Shown here: positions 1 to 7,894 of the stretch, one piece after another | Layout of the letters: every line of letters begins with the position of its first letter | How positions within the stretch are numbered: position 1 is the stretch's first letter | NCBI RefSeq assembly: GCF_031450805.1 | Contig: NZ_JARTVY010000001.1 | Span: 558,001-622,000 of the forward strand | DNA: 64,000 bases | Reading direction: 5' to 3' | Origin: Caballeronia sp031450805 | GTDB taxonomy: Bacteria; Pseudomonadota; Gammaproteobacteria; Burkholderiales; Burkholderiaceae | Position numbers and translations under genes: made by a program | The notes under the pieces: model-generated | The model's input: the letters and a program-made list of their open reading frames with translations, nothing else | Database searches by the model: none | Told to the model about the DNA's origin: nothing

Positions 1-95
1 AACGCGAAGCTCGAGCTTCGCGTTGTTGCATAATCGGCGCGAACGGACGAAGGTTCGCGCCGTTTGTCCTGGGATCGCATAATCGACGATCCCAG
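1..95 (+). terminator. Three consecutive perfect hairpins upstream of rplY
   Basis: Three inverted repeats lie end to end. The first is a gapless palindrome built on AACGCGAAGCTC at 1-24. The second has arms GGCGCGAAC (36-44) and GTTCGCGCC (53-61). The third has arms CTGGGATCG (69-77) and CGATCCCAG (87-95). The first is probably the terminator of the gene left of the window; in relatives that would be prs, which is inference. The other two could be further terminators or structure in a leader read into rplY. None has a long T-run. Confidence 0.5.
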
Positions 96-133
96 TTTCC
101 CTGCCTGGTCGCGGGCAGATCAAGGAGTCACAC

Positions 134-748
134 ATGAAAGTCGTCGCTTTCGAGCGTAGTCAGCAAGGTACGGGTGCGAGCCGCCGCCTGCGTAACTCGG
201 GCAAGACCCCGGGTATCGTGTACGGTGGTGTTGCGGATGTTCAACTGGTCGAACTGGACCACAACGCCCTGTGGCACGCCCTGAAGAAGGAAGTTTTCCA
301 TTCGTCGATTCTCGACCTGGAAGTCGCCGGCAGCACGCAACAAGTCCTGCTGCGCGATGTGCAATATCACCCGTTCAAGCAGCTCGTGCTGCACGTGGAC
401 TTCCAGCGCGTCGATGCCACGAAGAAGCTGCACACCAAGGTGCCGCTGCACTTCATGAACCAAGAGACGAACCCGGCTGTGAAGCTGTCGGGCGCTGTCA
501 TCTCGCACGTCGCGACGGAACTGGAAGTGGAATGCCTGCCGGGCGATCTGCCTGAGTTCCTGGAAGTCGATCTGGCCAAGATCGAAGCCGGCCAGACGAT
601 GCACGCGAAGGACATCGCACTGCCGAAGGGCGTCGCGTTGACCGCGCACGTCGAAGCGGAAAACCCGGTGGTGGCATCGGCGACCGTTCCGGCTGCGAAG
701 CAGGCTGATGCAGCCGCCGACGCTGCTGGCGAAACGCCGGCTGCCTAA
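134..748 (+). CDS. rplY: 50S ribosomal protein L25, long Ctc form
   Basis: This 204-residue protein binds 5S rRNA in the large ribosomal subunit. The N-terminal 5S-binding L25 domain (about 1-95) begins MKVVAFERSQQGTGASRRLR and contains the G-K-TPGIVYGG stretch. The C-terminal TL5/Ctc domain (about 100-180) carries the H-A-KDI-LP-GV pattern, and the last 25 residues are Ala-rich. The length fits the two-domain Ctc type rather than the short enterobacterial form. The ATG is preceded by AGGAG at 123-127. It runs in the same direction as pth but is separated from it by a terminator. Confidence 0.96.
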   Translation: MKVVAFERSQQGTGASRRLRNSGKTPGIVYGGVADVQLVELDHNALWHALKKEVFHSSILDLEVAGSTQQVLLRDVQYHPFKQLVLHVDFQRVDATKKLHTKVPLHFMNQETNPAVKLSGAVISHVATELEVECLPGDLPEFLEVDLAKIEAGQTMHAKDIALPKGVALTAHVEAENPVVASATVPAAKQADAAADAAGETPAA

Positions 749-814
749 GGGCATAGCGGCTTCGCAAGCACGCTGTAGTATCCTCTCGATCCGTTCTCTG
801 GACGGTCGACGTGA

Positions 815-850
815 CCCGCCGGTGTGCAAGCCCCGGCGGGTTTTTTTTTT
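815..850 (+). terminator. Intrinsic terminator after rplY
   Basis: CCCGCCGG (815-822) pairs with CCGGCGGG (833-840) and is followed directly by ten T residues (841-850). It is a strong Rho-independent terminator. Confidence 0.93.
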
Positions 851-890
851 GTACTCAACGAAGCGGGCGTGCGGCTCGCGATGATCCGAC

Positions 891-1493
891 ATGATCAAGC
901 TGATCGTTGGCCTCGGTAATCCGGGCGCCGAATACACCGCGACGCGCCATAACGCGGGCTTCTGGTTCGTCGATCAACTCGCGCGCGATGCCGGCGCGAC
1001 GCTGCGCGATGAGCGGCGCTTTCATGGTCACTACGGCAAAGGACGTCTGCACGGCCACGAGATTCATCTGCTTGAGCCGCAGACGTTCATGAACCGCTCG
1101 GGGCAATCGGTGGTTGCCGTCGCGCAATTCTTCAAGATACTGCCCGATGAGATCCTCGTCGCGCACGACGAACTCGATCTTCCGCCAGGCGCCGTCAAGA
1201 TGAAGCTCGGCGGCGGCAGCGGCGGTCATAACGGGCTGAAGGACATCTCGGCGCACCTGTCGTCGCAACAATACTGGCGCTTGCGGATCGGCATCGGGCA
1301 TCCGCGCGATCTGATCCCCGAAGGCGCGCGCGCAGGCGCGAAGCCGGATGTCGCGAACTTCGTGTTGAAGCCGCCGCGACGCGAGGAGCAGGATGTCATC
1401 GATCAATCGATCGAGCGCGCGCTGGCCGTCATGCCGTTCGTCGTCGCCGGCGAAACAGAACGCGCGATGATGAACCTGCATCGCCATTCCTGA
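891..1493 (+). CDS. pth: Peptidyl-tRNA hydrolase
   Basis: It releases peptides from prematurely dissociated peptidyl-tRNA in the cytoplasm. The N-terminus MIKLIVGLGNPG carries the family Asn (residue 10). The catalytic His is in TRHNAG near residue 20, and the GGGSGGHNGLKDI loop follows around residues 105-117. The 200 residues match the family length. It lies 21 bp before hisC and probably shares a transcript with it. Confidence 0.97.
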   Translation: MIKLIVGLGNPGAEYTATRHNAGFWFVDQLARDAGATLRDERRFHGHYGKGRLHGHEIHLLEPQTFMNRSGQSVVAVAQFFKILPDEILVAHDELDLPPGAVKMKLGGGSGGHNGLKDISAHLSSQQYWRLRIGIGHPRDLIPEGARAGAKPDVANFVLKPPRREEQDVIDQSIERALAVMPFVVAGETERAMMNLHRHS

Positions 1494-1514
1494 CCCACGA
1501 ACCTGGAGCCGACC

Positions 1515-2585
1515 GTGAGCCGTTTCTGGAGCGATATCGTTCACCGACTGACGCCCTACGTGCCGGGCGAACAGCCCGCGCTTGCGCATCCGATCAAGCT
1601 GAACACGAACGAGAACCCGTATCCGCCGTCGCCGCGCGTGGTCGAGGCCATCGGTCGCGAACTCGGCCAGGATGGCGCGTCGCTGCGCAAATATCCGGAC
1701 CCGACAGCCCGCGCGCTGCGTGAAGCGGTGGCGGCGCATCACGGATTGCGCATCGAGCAGGTGTTCGCGGGCAACGGTTCCGACGAAGTCCTCGCGCACG
1801 CGTTCCAGGCGCTGCTCAAGCACGACAAGCCGATCCGTTTTCCGGATATCACCTATAGCTTTTACCCGGTGTACGCGAAGCTGTATGGAATCGAGTACGA
1901 AACCGTTCCGCTCGATGACGACTTCGCCATCCACATCGGTGCCTATCGCGCGCCCAATGGCGGCGTGCTGCTGCCGAATCCGAACGCGCCGACCGGACGG
2001 GCGTTGCCGCTTGCGGATATCGAAGCCCTGCTGAAGGCGAACCCGGATGCGCCCGTCATCATCGACGAAGCGTACGTGGATTTCGGCGCCGAGTCCGCTG
2101 TAACGCTGGTGAACACGTATCCGAATCTGCTCGTGGTGCAGACGACATCGAAAGCGCGGTCGCTCGCGGGCATGCGTGTCGGCTTTGCTTTTGGCGATAC
2201 CGCGTTGATCGACGCCCTGACGCGCGTGAAGGACAGCTTCAATTCGTATCCGCTCGACCGCCTCGCGCAAGTGGCGGCGCTCGCGTCATACGAGGACCGG
2301 GCGTGGTTCGACGCGAACTGCGCGAAGGTGATGGAGAGCCGGGAACGGCTGATCGCGCGACTGGCGTCGTTGGGCTTCGAATCCGTACCGTCGGCGGCCA
2401 ACTTCGTGTTCACGAAGCATCCGGCGCACGACGCGGCCGCGCTCGCCGCCGCGCTCAAGCAACGCGAAATCTTCGTGCGTCACTTCTCGTTGCCGCGCAT
2501 CGATCAGCACTTGCGCGTTTCCATCGGCACGGACGCCGAATGCGATGCGCTCGTCGCGGCTTTAGCGGAAATTCTCGGCGGTTGA
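1515..2585 (+). CDS. hisC: Histidinol-phosphate aminotransferase
   Basis: This fold-type I PLP aminotransferase of 356 residues converts imidazole-acetol phosphate and glutamate to histidinol phosphate. Visible signatures are KLNTNENPYPPSP near the N-terminus, NPNAPTGR, the DEAYVDF segment and the PLP lysine motif TSKARSLAGMRVG. The start is GTG with GGAG about 8 bases upstream; no ATG gives a better fit. It is not in a his operon here, so it may be a second hisC paralogue with broader aromatic specificity, which is inference. A shared hairpin separates it from the convergent ferredoxin gene. Confidence 0.92.
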   Translation: MSRFWSDIVHRLTPYVPGEQPALAHPIKLNTNENPYPPSPRVVEAIGRELGQDGASLRKYPDPTARALREAVAAHHGLRIEQVFAGNGSDEVLAHAFQALLKHDKPIRFPDITYSFYPVYAKLYGIEYETVPLDDDFAIHIGAYRAPNGGVLLPNPNAPTGRALPLADIEALLKANPDAPVIIDEAYVDFGAESAVTLVNTYPNLLVVQTTSKARSLAGMRVGFAFGDTALIDALTRVKDSFNSYPLDRLAQVAALASYEDRAWFDANCAKVMESRERLIARLASLGFESVPSAANFVFTKHPAHDAAALAAALKQREIFVRHFSLPRIDQHLRVSIGTDAECDALVAALAEILGG

Positions 2586-2593
2586 GCGCTTGC

Positions 2594-2615
2594 CGAAGGG
2601 CTTACGCGCCCTTCG
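2594..2615. terminator. Hairpin shared by convergent hisC and ferredoxin genes
   Basis: CGAAGGGC (2594-2601) pairs with GCCCTTCG (2608-2615) around a 6-base loop. The right arm lies inside the 3' end of the ferredoxin gene. There is no T-run, so it is a weak or Rho-assisted candidate. Confidence 0.4.
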
Positions 2616-2859
2616 CCGCCATCAGGGCGTGATACTTCGTGAGCAACTGTTCCGGCGTTTCCACATGCGCGGGATCGCGCGGAATGCACTCCACCGGGCA
2701 AACTTGCTGGCATTGCGGTTCGTCGAAATGGCCGACGCATTCCGTGCATTTGTTCGGATCGATCACGTAGATGTCCGTTCCCATCGAAATGGCGTCGTTC
2801 GGGCACTCGGGCTCGCACACGTCGCAGTTGATACACTCGTCGGTAATGATCAGGGACAT
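2602..2859 (-). CDS. YfhL-family 2[4Fe-4S] ferredoxin
   Basis: A small cytoplasmic electron carrier of 85 residues. The first cluster motif is CINCDVCEPECP near the N-terminus. The second is CTECVGHFDEPQCQQVCPV, with the loop between Cys pairs expanded as in the YfhL/Alvin ferredoxin group. In relatives it lies directly downstream of coaD; here the accessory patch at 2.9-4.5 kb separates them. The redox partner is not evident from context. Confidence 0.93.
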   Translation of the reverse strand: MSLIITDECINCDVCEPECPNDAISMGTDIYVIDPNKCTECVGHFDEPQCQQVCPVECIPRDPAHVETPEQLLTKYHALMAAKGA

Positions 2860-3197
2860 GCTGCTACCGGCTTTCCGTTTAAAAACAAGCGATTATAGCG
2901 CCGCCTGGAATTCGGCGTTGGTCCGCTGTCTAGTCTCAAGATCGCCGTTTGGTGGCCGTTACGAGGATTTGAGCCACACCGCCCTTTTCGCGCCTCGATT
3001 GCTATGCTTTCTATAGCGATTCGAGCATGCTGATAAGAGAACGCCCGCCTCTTCGAGTGACTTATGCTTCCGCTCGTGGGCCTGCTTGGTTCGATCTCGC
3101 TGATTCTCGTATGCGCGACATGTCGTCAGCCTAGCGTGCGGGTTTTCGCGTTCTTCGCGCCGGTTAATCGCAAGCAAAGCTTCACGCCAACCGGTAG
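2860..3197. other. Intergenic stretch without a supported gene
   Basis: Short open frames exist here, but none has family similarity or a convincing ribosome-binding site. A plus frame from 3064 starts with a hydrophobic stretch resembling a signal peptide (MLPLVGLLGSISLILVCA) and then becomes Arg/Ser-rich junk. It could be the decayed N-terminus of the OB-fold fragment that follows in another frame. Confidence 0.4.
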
Positions 3198-3431
3198 CCG
3201 GTTCAGATCGTCGGCACGGTGCAGAAAGTTTCCCGAGACGCCTATGCGAATATCTGGATCGATATCGCATCCGGAAACGAAGTCCTTCCCATTCACGCCG
3301 TTCTCGACAGAAACTCGCCGACCTCGATAACGCCGGTGAAACAAGGACTCGCCGTGGCAATCGACTGTATCGGCGACGGCATGCAAAGCGGCTCGCCGAT
3401 GCTCGCGCGATGCATCATCGTGGAACGGTGA
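3198..3431 (+). pseudogene. OB-fold (tRNA_anti-like) gene fragment
   Basis: The frame open from 3198 (stop at 3195) to TGA at 3431 encodes about 77 residues, with GTG 3219 as the only plausible internal start. The pattern G-TVQKV, then YANIWIDI, EVLPIHAVLD, and K-GLAVAIDCIGDG ending in L-RCIIV, follows the strand order of small periplasmic OB-fold proteins of the tRNA_anti-like type. The usual secretion signal and YxxN segment are absent in frame. A hydrophobic start lies in another frame at 3064, which suggests a frameshifted remnant. It could also be a short intact gene. The assignment is by eye. Confidence 0.35.
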
Positions 3432-3432
3432 T

Positions 3433-3996
3433 TCAGACGCCTCCGCCGCGGGCCGCTGCGCCTCTCGTGACAAGCGCCAGCAGCATTTTCGCGACGTAAA
3501 GAACAATGAGCGCGCCGAGAAAATCGCCAATGAACATGACGAAGAAACCCTCGACGAGATGCTGCGACTCGCCACGCAACGCGAACCAGATGTGATGCAG
3601 GAGCGGATTAGCGATCGAATAAGCCAGCGCAAGCCGAAGCAGCCGCTGCGCCGTAAGATTCGACAGCGACGCTTTTAATCCGTACCACTCTCTCGCGAGC
3701 CGATAAACCGCGTAAGGTGCGACTGTCGCGATGACTCCGCCGGCGAATGCGCGAACCGGATCGTGAGGGAAGAAATAAAAGAAACTGACGAGCCAGCTCG
3801 CCAGGAGCAGGCCCAAAGCGCCATCGCCGCCCAGCAGCAGGGTGCTGAGAAGCCTGACGCCCGAAGGCAAATAAATCCAGTTGATGCCTCGCACGAATTC
3901 CGTATGCGTGAATATCTCCTGATTCGCCCAGAGCGACAACACGAATACCAGCGCGGTGCCGAGCACCGCGAAGACATGCAAGCGCAGATTGGACAT
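3433..3996 (-). CDS. MASE1-like integral membrane protein
   Basis: This protein of 187 residues has about five hydrophobic segments. The W-YLPSG-R-L-TLLL motif near residue 40 and the FIGDFLGALIVLY segment near the C-terminus resemble the MASE1 sensory membrane domain. No kinase, GGDEF or EAL output domain follows, so it is a stand-alone membrane domain of unknown role. I chose the ATG at 3996 (MSNLRLHVF); the frame stays open to 4089 but would run into the divergent gene. It is divergent from the MarR-like gene across 91 bp, so the two may be co-regulated. It belongs to the accessory patch between the ferredoxin gene and coaD. Confidence 0.6.
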   Translation of the reverse strand: MSNLRLHVFAVLGTALVFVLSLWANQEIFTHTEFVRGINWIYLPSGVRLLSTLLLGGDGALGLLLASWLVSFFYFFPHDPVRAFAGGVIATVAPYAVYRLAREWYGLKASLSNLTAQRLLRLALAYSIANPLLHHIWFALRGESQHLVEGFFVMFIGDFLGALIVLYVAKMLLALVTRGAAARGGGV

Positions 3997-4087
3997 GGTT
4001 AGAATGTCGACCACTGGTTGTTCGCCGGATGGCATCCCGGTTCCGGCGGCGCTTACTATCCGGGCCCACACCGGATGACGCACACGC

Positions 4088-4447
4088 ATGATGCGGCCTG
4101 CCGATATCTACCTTCGCTTCCTTGAACTTGCCGAGGCTTTGCGCGGCCTGCCGTCGCTACCGGCGCTCGATCCGCCGGAAGAGCGGATGCTCGAATTCGT
4201 CGCGCGGATGAATCAGCAAAGCGCGCGCCTTTCCGTGCGGAACATGATGGCGCAAAGCCAGCTCGGCTCGCCCGCGACGATTCACGCCCGCATCACCTCG
4301 ATGCGCGACAAAGGCTGGATCGTTCTGAGCGCCACCGAGGACACGCGCCGCAAGCAGATCGAATTGACGCCGGGCGCGCTGCGCCACTTCGACAAACTTG
4401 CAGAAGCGTTCGTCAGGGCCGCGAACCGGAGCGGCGATCCGACCTGA
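4088..4447 (+). CDS. MarR-like winged-helix regulator
   Basis: A 119-residue protein with a helix-turn-helix around residues 48-70 (SVRNMMAQSQLGSPATIHAR) and a wing with the D-RRKQIELTPGALRHF pattern typical of MarR proteins. The flanking dimerisation helices are short. It is divergent from the MASE1-like gene, which suggests local control of that gene; this is inference. The tandem start codons ATGATG leave a 3-bp ambiguity. The ligand is unknown. Confidence 0.65.
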   Translation: MMRPADIYLRFLELAEALRGLPSLPALDPPEERMLEFVARMNQQSARLSVRNMMAQSQLGSPATIHARITSMRDKGWIVLSATEDTRRKQIELTPGALRHFDKLAEAFVRAANRSGDPT

Positions 4448-4453
4448 ACGCGC

Positions 4454-4488
4454 CTCACGGCTCACGGCTCAAGGCTCGCGGCTTACGG
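4454..4488 (+). repeat. Five-copy heptamer tandem repeat at the coaD 3' end
   Basis: Five adjacent 7-mers read CTCACGG, CTCACGG, CTCAAGG, CTCGCGG, CTTACGG. The last copy overlaps the stop codon of coaD (minus strand). It fills the gap between the MarR-like gene and coaD, at one edge of the accessory patch. Confidence 0.75.
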
Positions 4489-4989
4489 CGTCGCAGGATT
4501 TTTGGGCAACGCGTCGGCGACCTTGTTCATCAGCCGCTTCTCCACCGATGGAAACACGAACTTGCTGACGTCGCCGCCGAGCTGCGCGATCTCGCGCACG
4601 ATGGTGCCGGAAATGAACTGGTATTGATCGGACGGCGTCATGAACATCGTCTCGACGTCGGGCAGCAGATAGCGGTTCATCCCGGCCATCTGGAACTCGT
4701 ACTCGAAATCCGAGACGGCGCGCAGTCCTCGCACGATTACGCGCGCGTTGTTCTTGCGCACGAAATCCTTGAGCAGTCCGGTGAAGCTGCTGACCTGCAC
4801 GTTCGGATAATGGCCGAGTACGTCATGGGCAATATCCAGGCGCTCCTGCAGCGAGAAAAATGGCTTCTTCGCGCGGCTGTCGGCGACGCCGACGACGAGC
4901 GTATCGAATATGCTCGATGCGCGCCGCACGATGTCTTCATGCCCGCGCGTCAGTGGGTCGAACGTTCCCGGGTACACGGCGACAACCAT
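4483..4989 (-). CDS. coaD: Phosphopantetheine adenylyltransferase
   Basis: It transfers AMP from ATP to 4'-phosphopantetheine, the penultimate step of CoA synthesis. The nucleotidyltransferase T-x-G-H motif is in GTFDPLTRGHED (residues 8-19). RGLRAVSDFEYE and the second signature ISGTIVREIA are present. Its 168 residues match the family. It is downstream of rsmD on the same strand, with a 126-bp gap. Confidence 0.97.
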   Translation of the reverse strand: MVVAVYPGTFDPLTRGHEDIVRRASSIFDTLVVGVADSRAKKPFFSLQERLDIAHDVLGHYPNVQVSSFTGLLKDFVRKNNARVIVRGLRAVSDFEYEFQMAGMNRYLLPDVETMFMTPSDQYQFISGTIVREIAQLGGDVSKFVFPSVEKRLMNKVADALPKNPATP

Positions 4990-5115
4990 GAGCTCCTCCT
5001 CTTGTAATTACCTTGGGGCCGCTGGCTGCGACCATATTCTCCGCGTTTCCCTGGTCGATGCCGGCAACGGCGGGCGCAGTCGCTCCCCGCGCTGCGCCGG
5101 ATCGGGGAAGGCGCA

Positions 5116-5751
5116 TTATTCCTCATTTTGGCGACGCAGCAAATGATAGCGAACCGCCCCCGCCTTGCCCTCGCGGACGACGCTCCAGCCGGCCAACGCA
5201 TCGATGTTGTCCGGTAGCAGCGGCTCGCCGCATTCGACGTAAATTGCGCCGTCGCGCGCTGCCAGCCGCGCCGCGAGTTCGAGCGCGCGCGAAAGCAGCG
5301 CTTCGTTGCCGAAGGGCGGATCCAGGAAGATCACGTCGAACGAACCCGGCGCGAGACCGGCCGCGAGCCGCAGCGCATCGGCTTCGGCAATTTCGATGTT
5401 GCGCGCATCCAGCCGCGCCTGATTCGCTTTCAATTGCGCAGCGGCGCGCCCGCTGCGTTCGACCATCAGCACACGCGACGCGCCGCGCGACGCCGCTTCG
5501 AAACCCAGCGCGCCGCTCCCGGCGAAGAGATCGAGGCAGCGTTGCCCGCTGAGATCCTGCCCGAGCCAGTTGAACAGGGTCTCGCGCACGCGATCGGGCG
5601 TGGGACGCAGCCCGGCGAGATCGAGCACGGGTAGCGGCGTGCGTTTCCAGTTTCCGCCGATGATGCGGATCGTGTGCGGCTTGCCCCCACGCAACGGCGC
5701 GCGGTTCGGGGCGGGGGATGCGGATGAACGTGGTGCGGAAGAACGGGGCAT
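5116..5751 (-). CDS. rsmD: 16S rRNA (guanine(966)-N2)-methyltransferase
   Basis: An S-adenosylmethionine-dependent methyltransferase of 211 residues acting on 16S rRNA of the 30S subunit. The RIIGGNWKRTPL segment, RPTPDRVRETLFNWL, the SAM-binding DLFAGSGALG and the catalytic DPPF motif are all present. The first 25 residues are a Ser/Ala/Pro/Arg-rich extension, so the true start may be a little further in. It is divergent from ftsY across 188 bp that must hold both promoters. Confidence 0.95.
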   Translation of the reverse strand: MPRSSAPRSSASPAPNRAPLRGGKPHTIRIIGGNWKRTPLPVLDLAGLRPTPDRVRETLFNWLGQDLSGQRCLDLFAGSGALGFEAASRGASRVLMVERSGRAAAQLKANQARLDARNIEIAEADALRLAAGLAPGSFDVIFLDPPFGNEALLSRALELAARLAARDGAIYVECGEPLLPDNIDALAGWSVVREGKAGAVRYHLLRRQNEE

Positions 5752-5939
5752 GAGAAGAAGTGGTGATATCGGCGTGCACCGCCTCGCATCGAGCGGCGCG
5801 GCACATAATGAAAGCCAACGTTACCACAGGCGGATAGCGCACAAGCGCATCAGGCCGCGCCTGATAAAATAGCCGGCTTCCATCTTCCTGCGCGGGCCGT
5901 CGCGCGCCGCGTTCGTTCGAATGGACGCGAGGGCGACGA

Positions 5940-7214
5940 ATGACGCGCGCTCCATCGTCAGAGACCATGTTCAGCTTCTTCAAACGATTCAAAAAGCCGG
6001 CTGACGAGCCGCTCGACACGTCTGCCGGGGAAACGCCCGAGGCGACGGAGGACGAAGAAGCGTCCGCGCCCGTCATCGAGGCGGAACTGGACCGCGAACC
6101 CGCCGTGGACGCCGCCATCCCGACGGACGCGCCGCCCGCCGCCGATCCCGAACCCGCGCAGGAAACAGCAACGCCCGGCGCGCCTCTCTCTGCCGCCGCT
6201 GACGAAGCGCCAAAACCTTACTGGCAAGGCCGCACGCAGTCGCAATGGCTGCGCGGTCCCGAGACGGATGAGGCGAGCGAAGAAATCGTCCCGCCGCCGG
6301 AGCCGGATGCAGCCGCGAAAAAATCGTGGCTGTCGCGGCTCAAGAACGGCTTGTCGAAGACGAGTTCGAGCCTGACGGGCATCTTCGTCGGCGCGAAGAT
6401 CGACGAAGACCTTTACGAAGAGCTCGAAACCGCGCTGCTGATGTCCGACGCCGGCGTCGATGCCACTGAATTCCTCCTCGAATCGCTGCGGGAGAAAGTG
6501 CGCACCGAGCGTTTGACGGACGCATCGCAGGTGAAGGCCGCCTTGCGCACGCTGCTCGTGGACCTTTTGCATCCGCTGGAAAAATCGCTGATGCTCGGCC
6601 GCGCGCAGCCGCTCGTGATGATGATCGCGGGCGTCAACGGCGTCGGCAAGACGACCAGCATCGGCAAGCTGGCGAAGCATCTGCAGAGCTTCAACCAGTC
6701 GGTGCTGCTCGCAGCCGGCGACACCTTCCGCGCCGCCGCCCGCGAACAGTTGACGGTCTGGGGCGAGCGCAACAACGTGACGGTCATCGCGCAGGAAAGC
6801 GGCGATGCGGCCGCGGTCATTTTCGACGCCGTCGGCGCGGCGCGCGCCCGGAAGATCGACGTGATGATGGCCGACACCGCCGGCCGTCTGCCGACGCAAC
6901 TGCATCTGATGGAAGAGTTGCGCAAGGTGCGCCGCGTGATCGCGAAGGCAATGCCGGATGCGCCGCACGAAGTGCTGCTCGTGATCGACGCCAACACGGG
7001 ACAAAACGCGCTCGCGCAAGTGAAGGCGTTCGACGACGCGCTCGGCCTGACCGGTCTCATCGTGACCAAGCTGGACGGCACGGCGAAGGGCGGCATTCTC
7101 GCGGCCATCGCGCGGCAGCGGCCGATCCCCGTGTACTTCATCGGCGTGGGCGAGAAGGTCGAAGACCTGCAGCCCTTCAGCGCGAACGAATTCGCCGACG
7201 CGCTGCTCGGCTAA
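5940..7214 (+). CDS. ftsY: Signal recognition particle receptor FtsY
   Basis: This SRP-receptor GTPase docks ribosome-nascent chain-SRP complexes at the inner membrane. In the 424 residues, an acidic, Ala/Pro-rich A domain (about 10-125) precedes the N domain. The G domain follows, with P-loop GVNGVGKTT at 231-239, DTFRAAAREQL from 261, DTAGR at 312-316 and TKLDG at 376-380. ATG 5940 has GAGGG six bases upstream. ATG 5967 (MFSFFKRF) is the start used by many relatives and has a weaker site. A terminator follows the stop. Confidence 0.96.
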   Translation: MTRAPSSETMFSFFKRFKKPADEPLDTSAGETPEATEDEEASAPVIEAELDREPAVDAAIPTDAPPAADPEPAQETATPGAPLSAAADEAPKPYWQGRTQSQWLRGPETDEASEEIVPPPEPDAAAKKSWLSRLKNGLSKTSSSLTGIFVGAKIDEDLYEELETALLMSDAGVDATEFLLESLREKVRTERLTDASQVKAALRTLLVDLLHPLEKSLMLGRAQPLVMMIAGVNGVGKTTSIGKLAKHLQSFNQSVLLAAGDTFRAAAREQLTVWGERNNVTVIAQESGDAAAVIFDAVGAARARKIDVMMADTAGRLPTQLHLMEELRKVRRVIAKAMPDAPHEVLLVIDANTGQNALAQVKAFDDALGLTGLIVTKLDGTAKGGILAAIARQRPIPVYFIGVGEKVEDLQPFSANEFADALLG

Positions 7215-7231
7215 GCGCACAAGCAAGGAAC

Positions 7232-7258
7232 AAAGGGCGTCGTGAAGACGCCCTTTTT
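7232..7258 (+). terminator. Terminator after ftsY
   Basis: AAAGGGCGTC (7232-7241) pairs with GACGCCCTTT (7247-7256) and continues into a short T-run. With A residues on the left arm it could also serve the convergent lysE-type gene. Confidence 0.85.
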
Positions 7259-7261
7259 CGT

Positions 7262-7894
7262 TCAACGCATCACGACGAGCGCCGCTGCGATCCACCACAT
7301 CACGCAGCCCACGGCCACATCCAGCACGCGCCACGACACGTCCTTGCGAAACCACGGCTCCAGCAGGCGCGCGCCGAAGCCGAGCGCGGTGAACCAGACG
7401 ATCGACGAACACATCGCGCCCGCCGCGAACCACGCATTCCCCGGCCAGCCGTGCTGCGCGCCGATGCCGCCGAGCAACACCACCGTATCGAGATAAACGT
7501 GCGGATTCAGCAGCGACAACGCCAGCACGGTCGATGCCGCGCCGAGCGCCGTCTGCGCGTCGCCGTCGGATGCGTCGAGATGCCCGGGACCGCGCCACGC
7601 CGCGACGAACGCGCGCAGGCCGTACAGGCAGAGGAACACTGCGCCCGCCCAGCGGATGACGTCCAGCAGAACAGGCGCACGTGCGATCAGCGCGCCCATC
7701 CCCCCGACGCCTAAGGCGATCAGCAAGACATCGATGGTTGCGCAGATCACCACGACGATGCCGACGTGCCGCCGCTTCAACCCTTGCCGCAACACGAAGG
7801 CGTTCTGCGCGCCGATCGCCATGATGAGGCTCGCGCCAAGCCCGGCGCCCGCCAGATAGCTCGGGAGCGCCCCTGCCGCCACCGCAGGCGTCAT
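7262..7894 (-). CDS. LysE/ArgO-family amino acid exporter
   Basis: An inner-membrane transporter of 210 residues with six predicted hydrophobic segments. The LysE signature GASLIMAIGAQNAFVLRQGL is at the first segment and SLLNPHVYLDT in the middle, typical of basic amino acid (Arg/Lys) exporters. The start ATG at 7894 overlaps the maiA stop by 4 bp (ATGA), so the gene is translationally coupled as the last member of the FAH-maiA-exporter operon. What is exported in this setting cannot be read from sequence. Confidence 0.85.
   Translation of the reverse strand: MTPAVAAGALPSYLAGAGLGASLIMAIGAQNAFVLRQGLKRRHVGIVVVICATIDVLLIALGVGGMGALIARAPVLLDVIRWAGAVFLCLYGLRAFVAAWRGPGHLDASDGDAQTALGAASTVLALSLLNPHVYLDTVVLLGGIGAQHGWPGNAWFAAGAMCSSIVWFTALGFGARLLEPWFRKDVSWRVLDVAVGCVMWWIAAALVVMR

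Noticed and set aside
2959..3360. Minus-strand frame of 133 codons in the accessory patch
   Set aside because: Arg-rich, no ribosome site, no family pattern; the plus-strand OB-fold fragment is the better reading.
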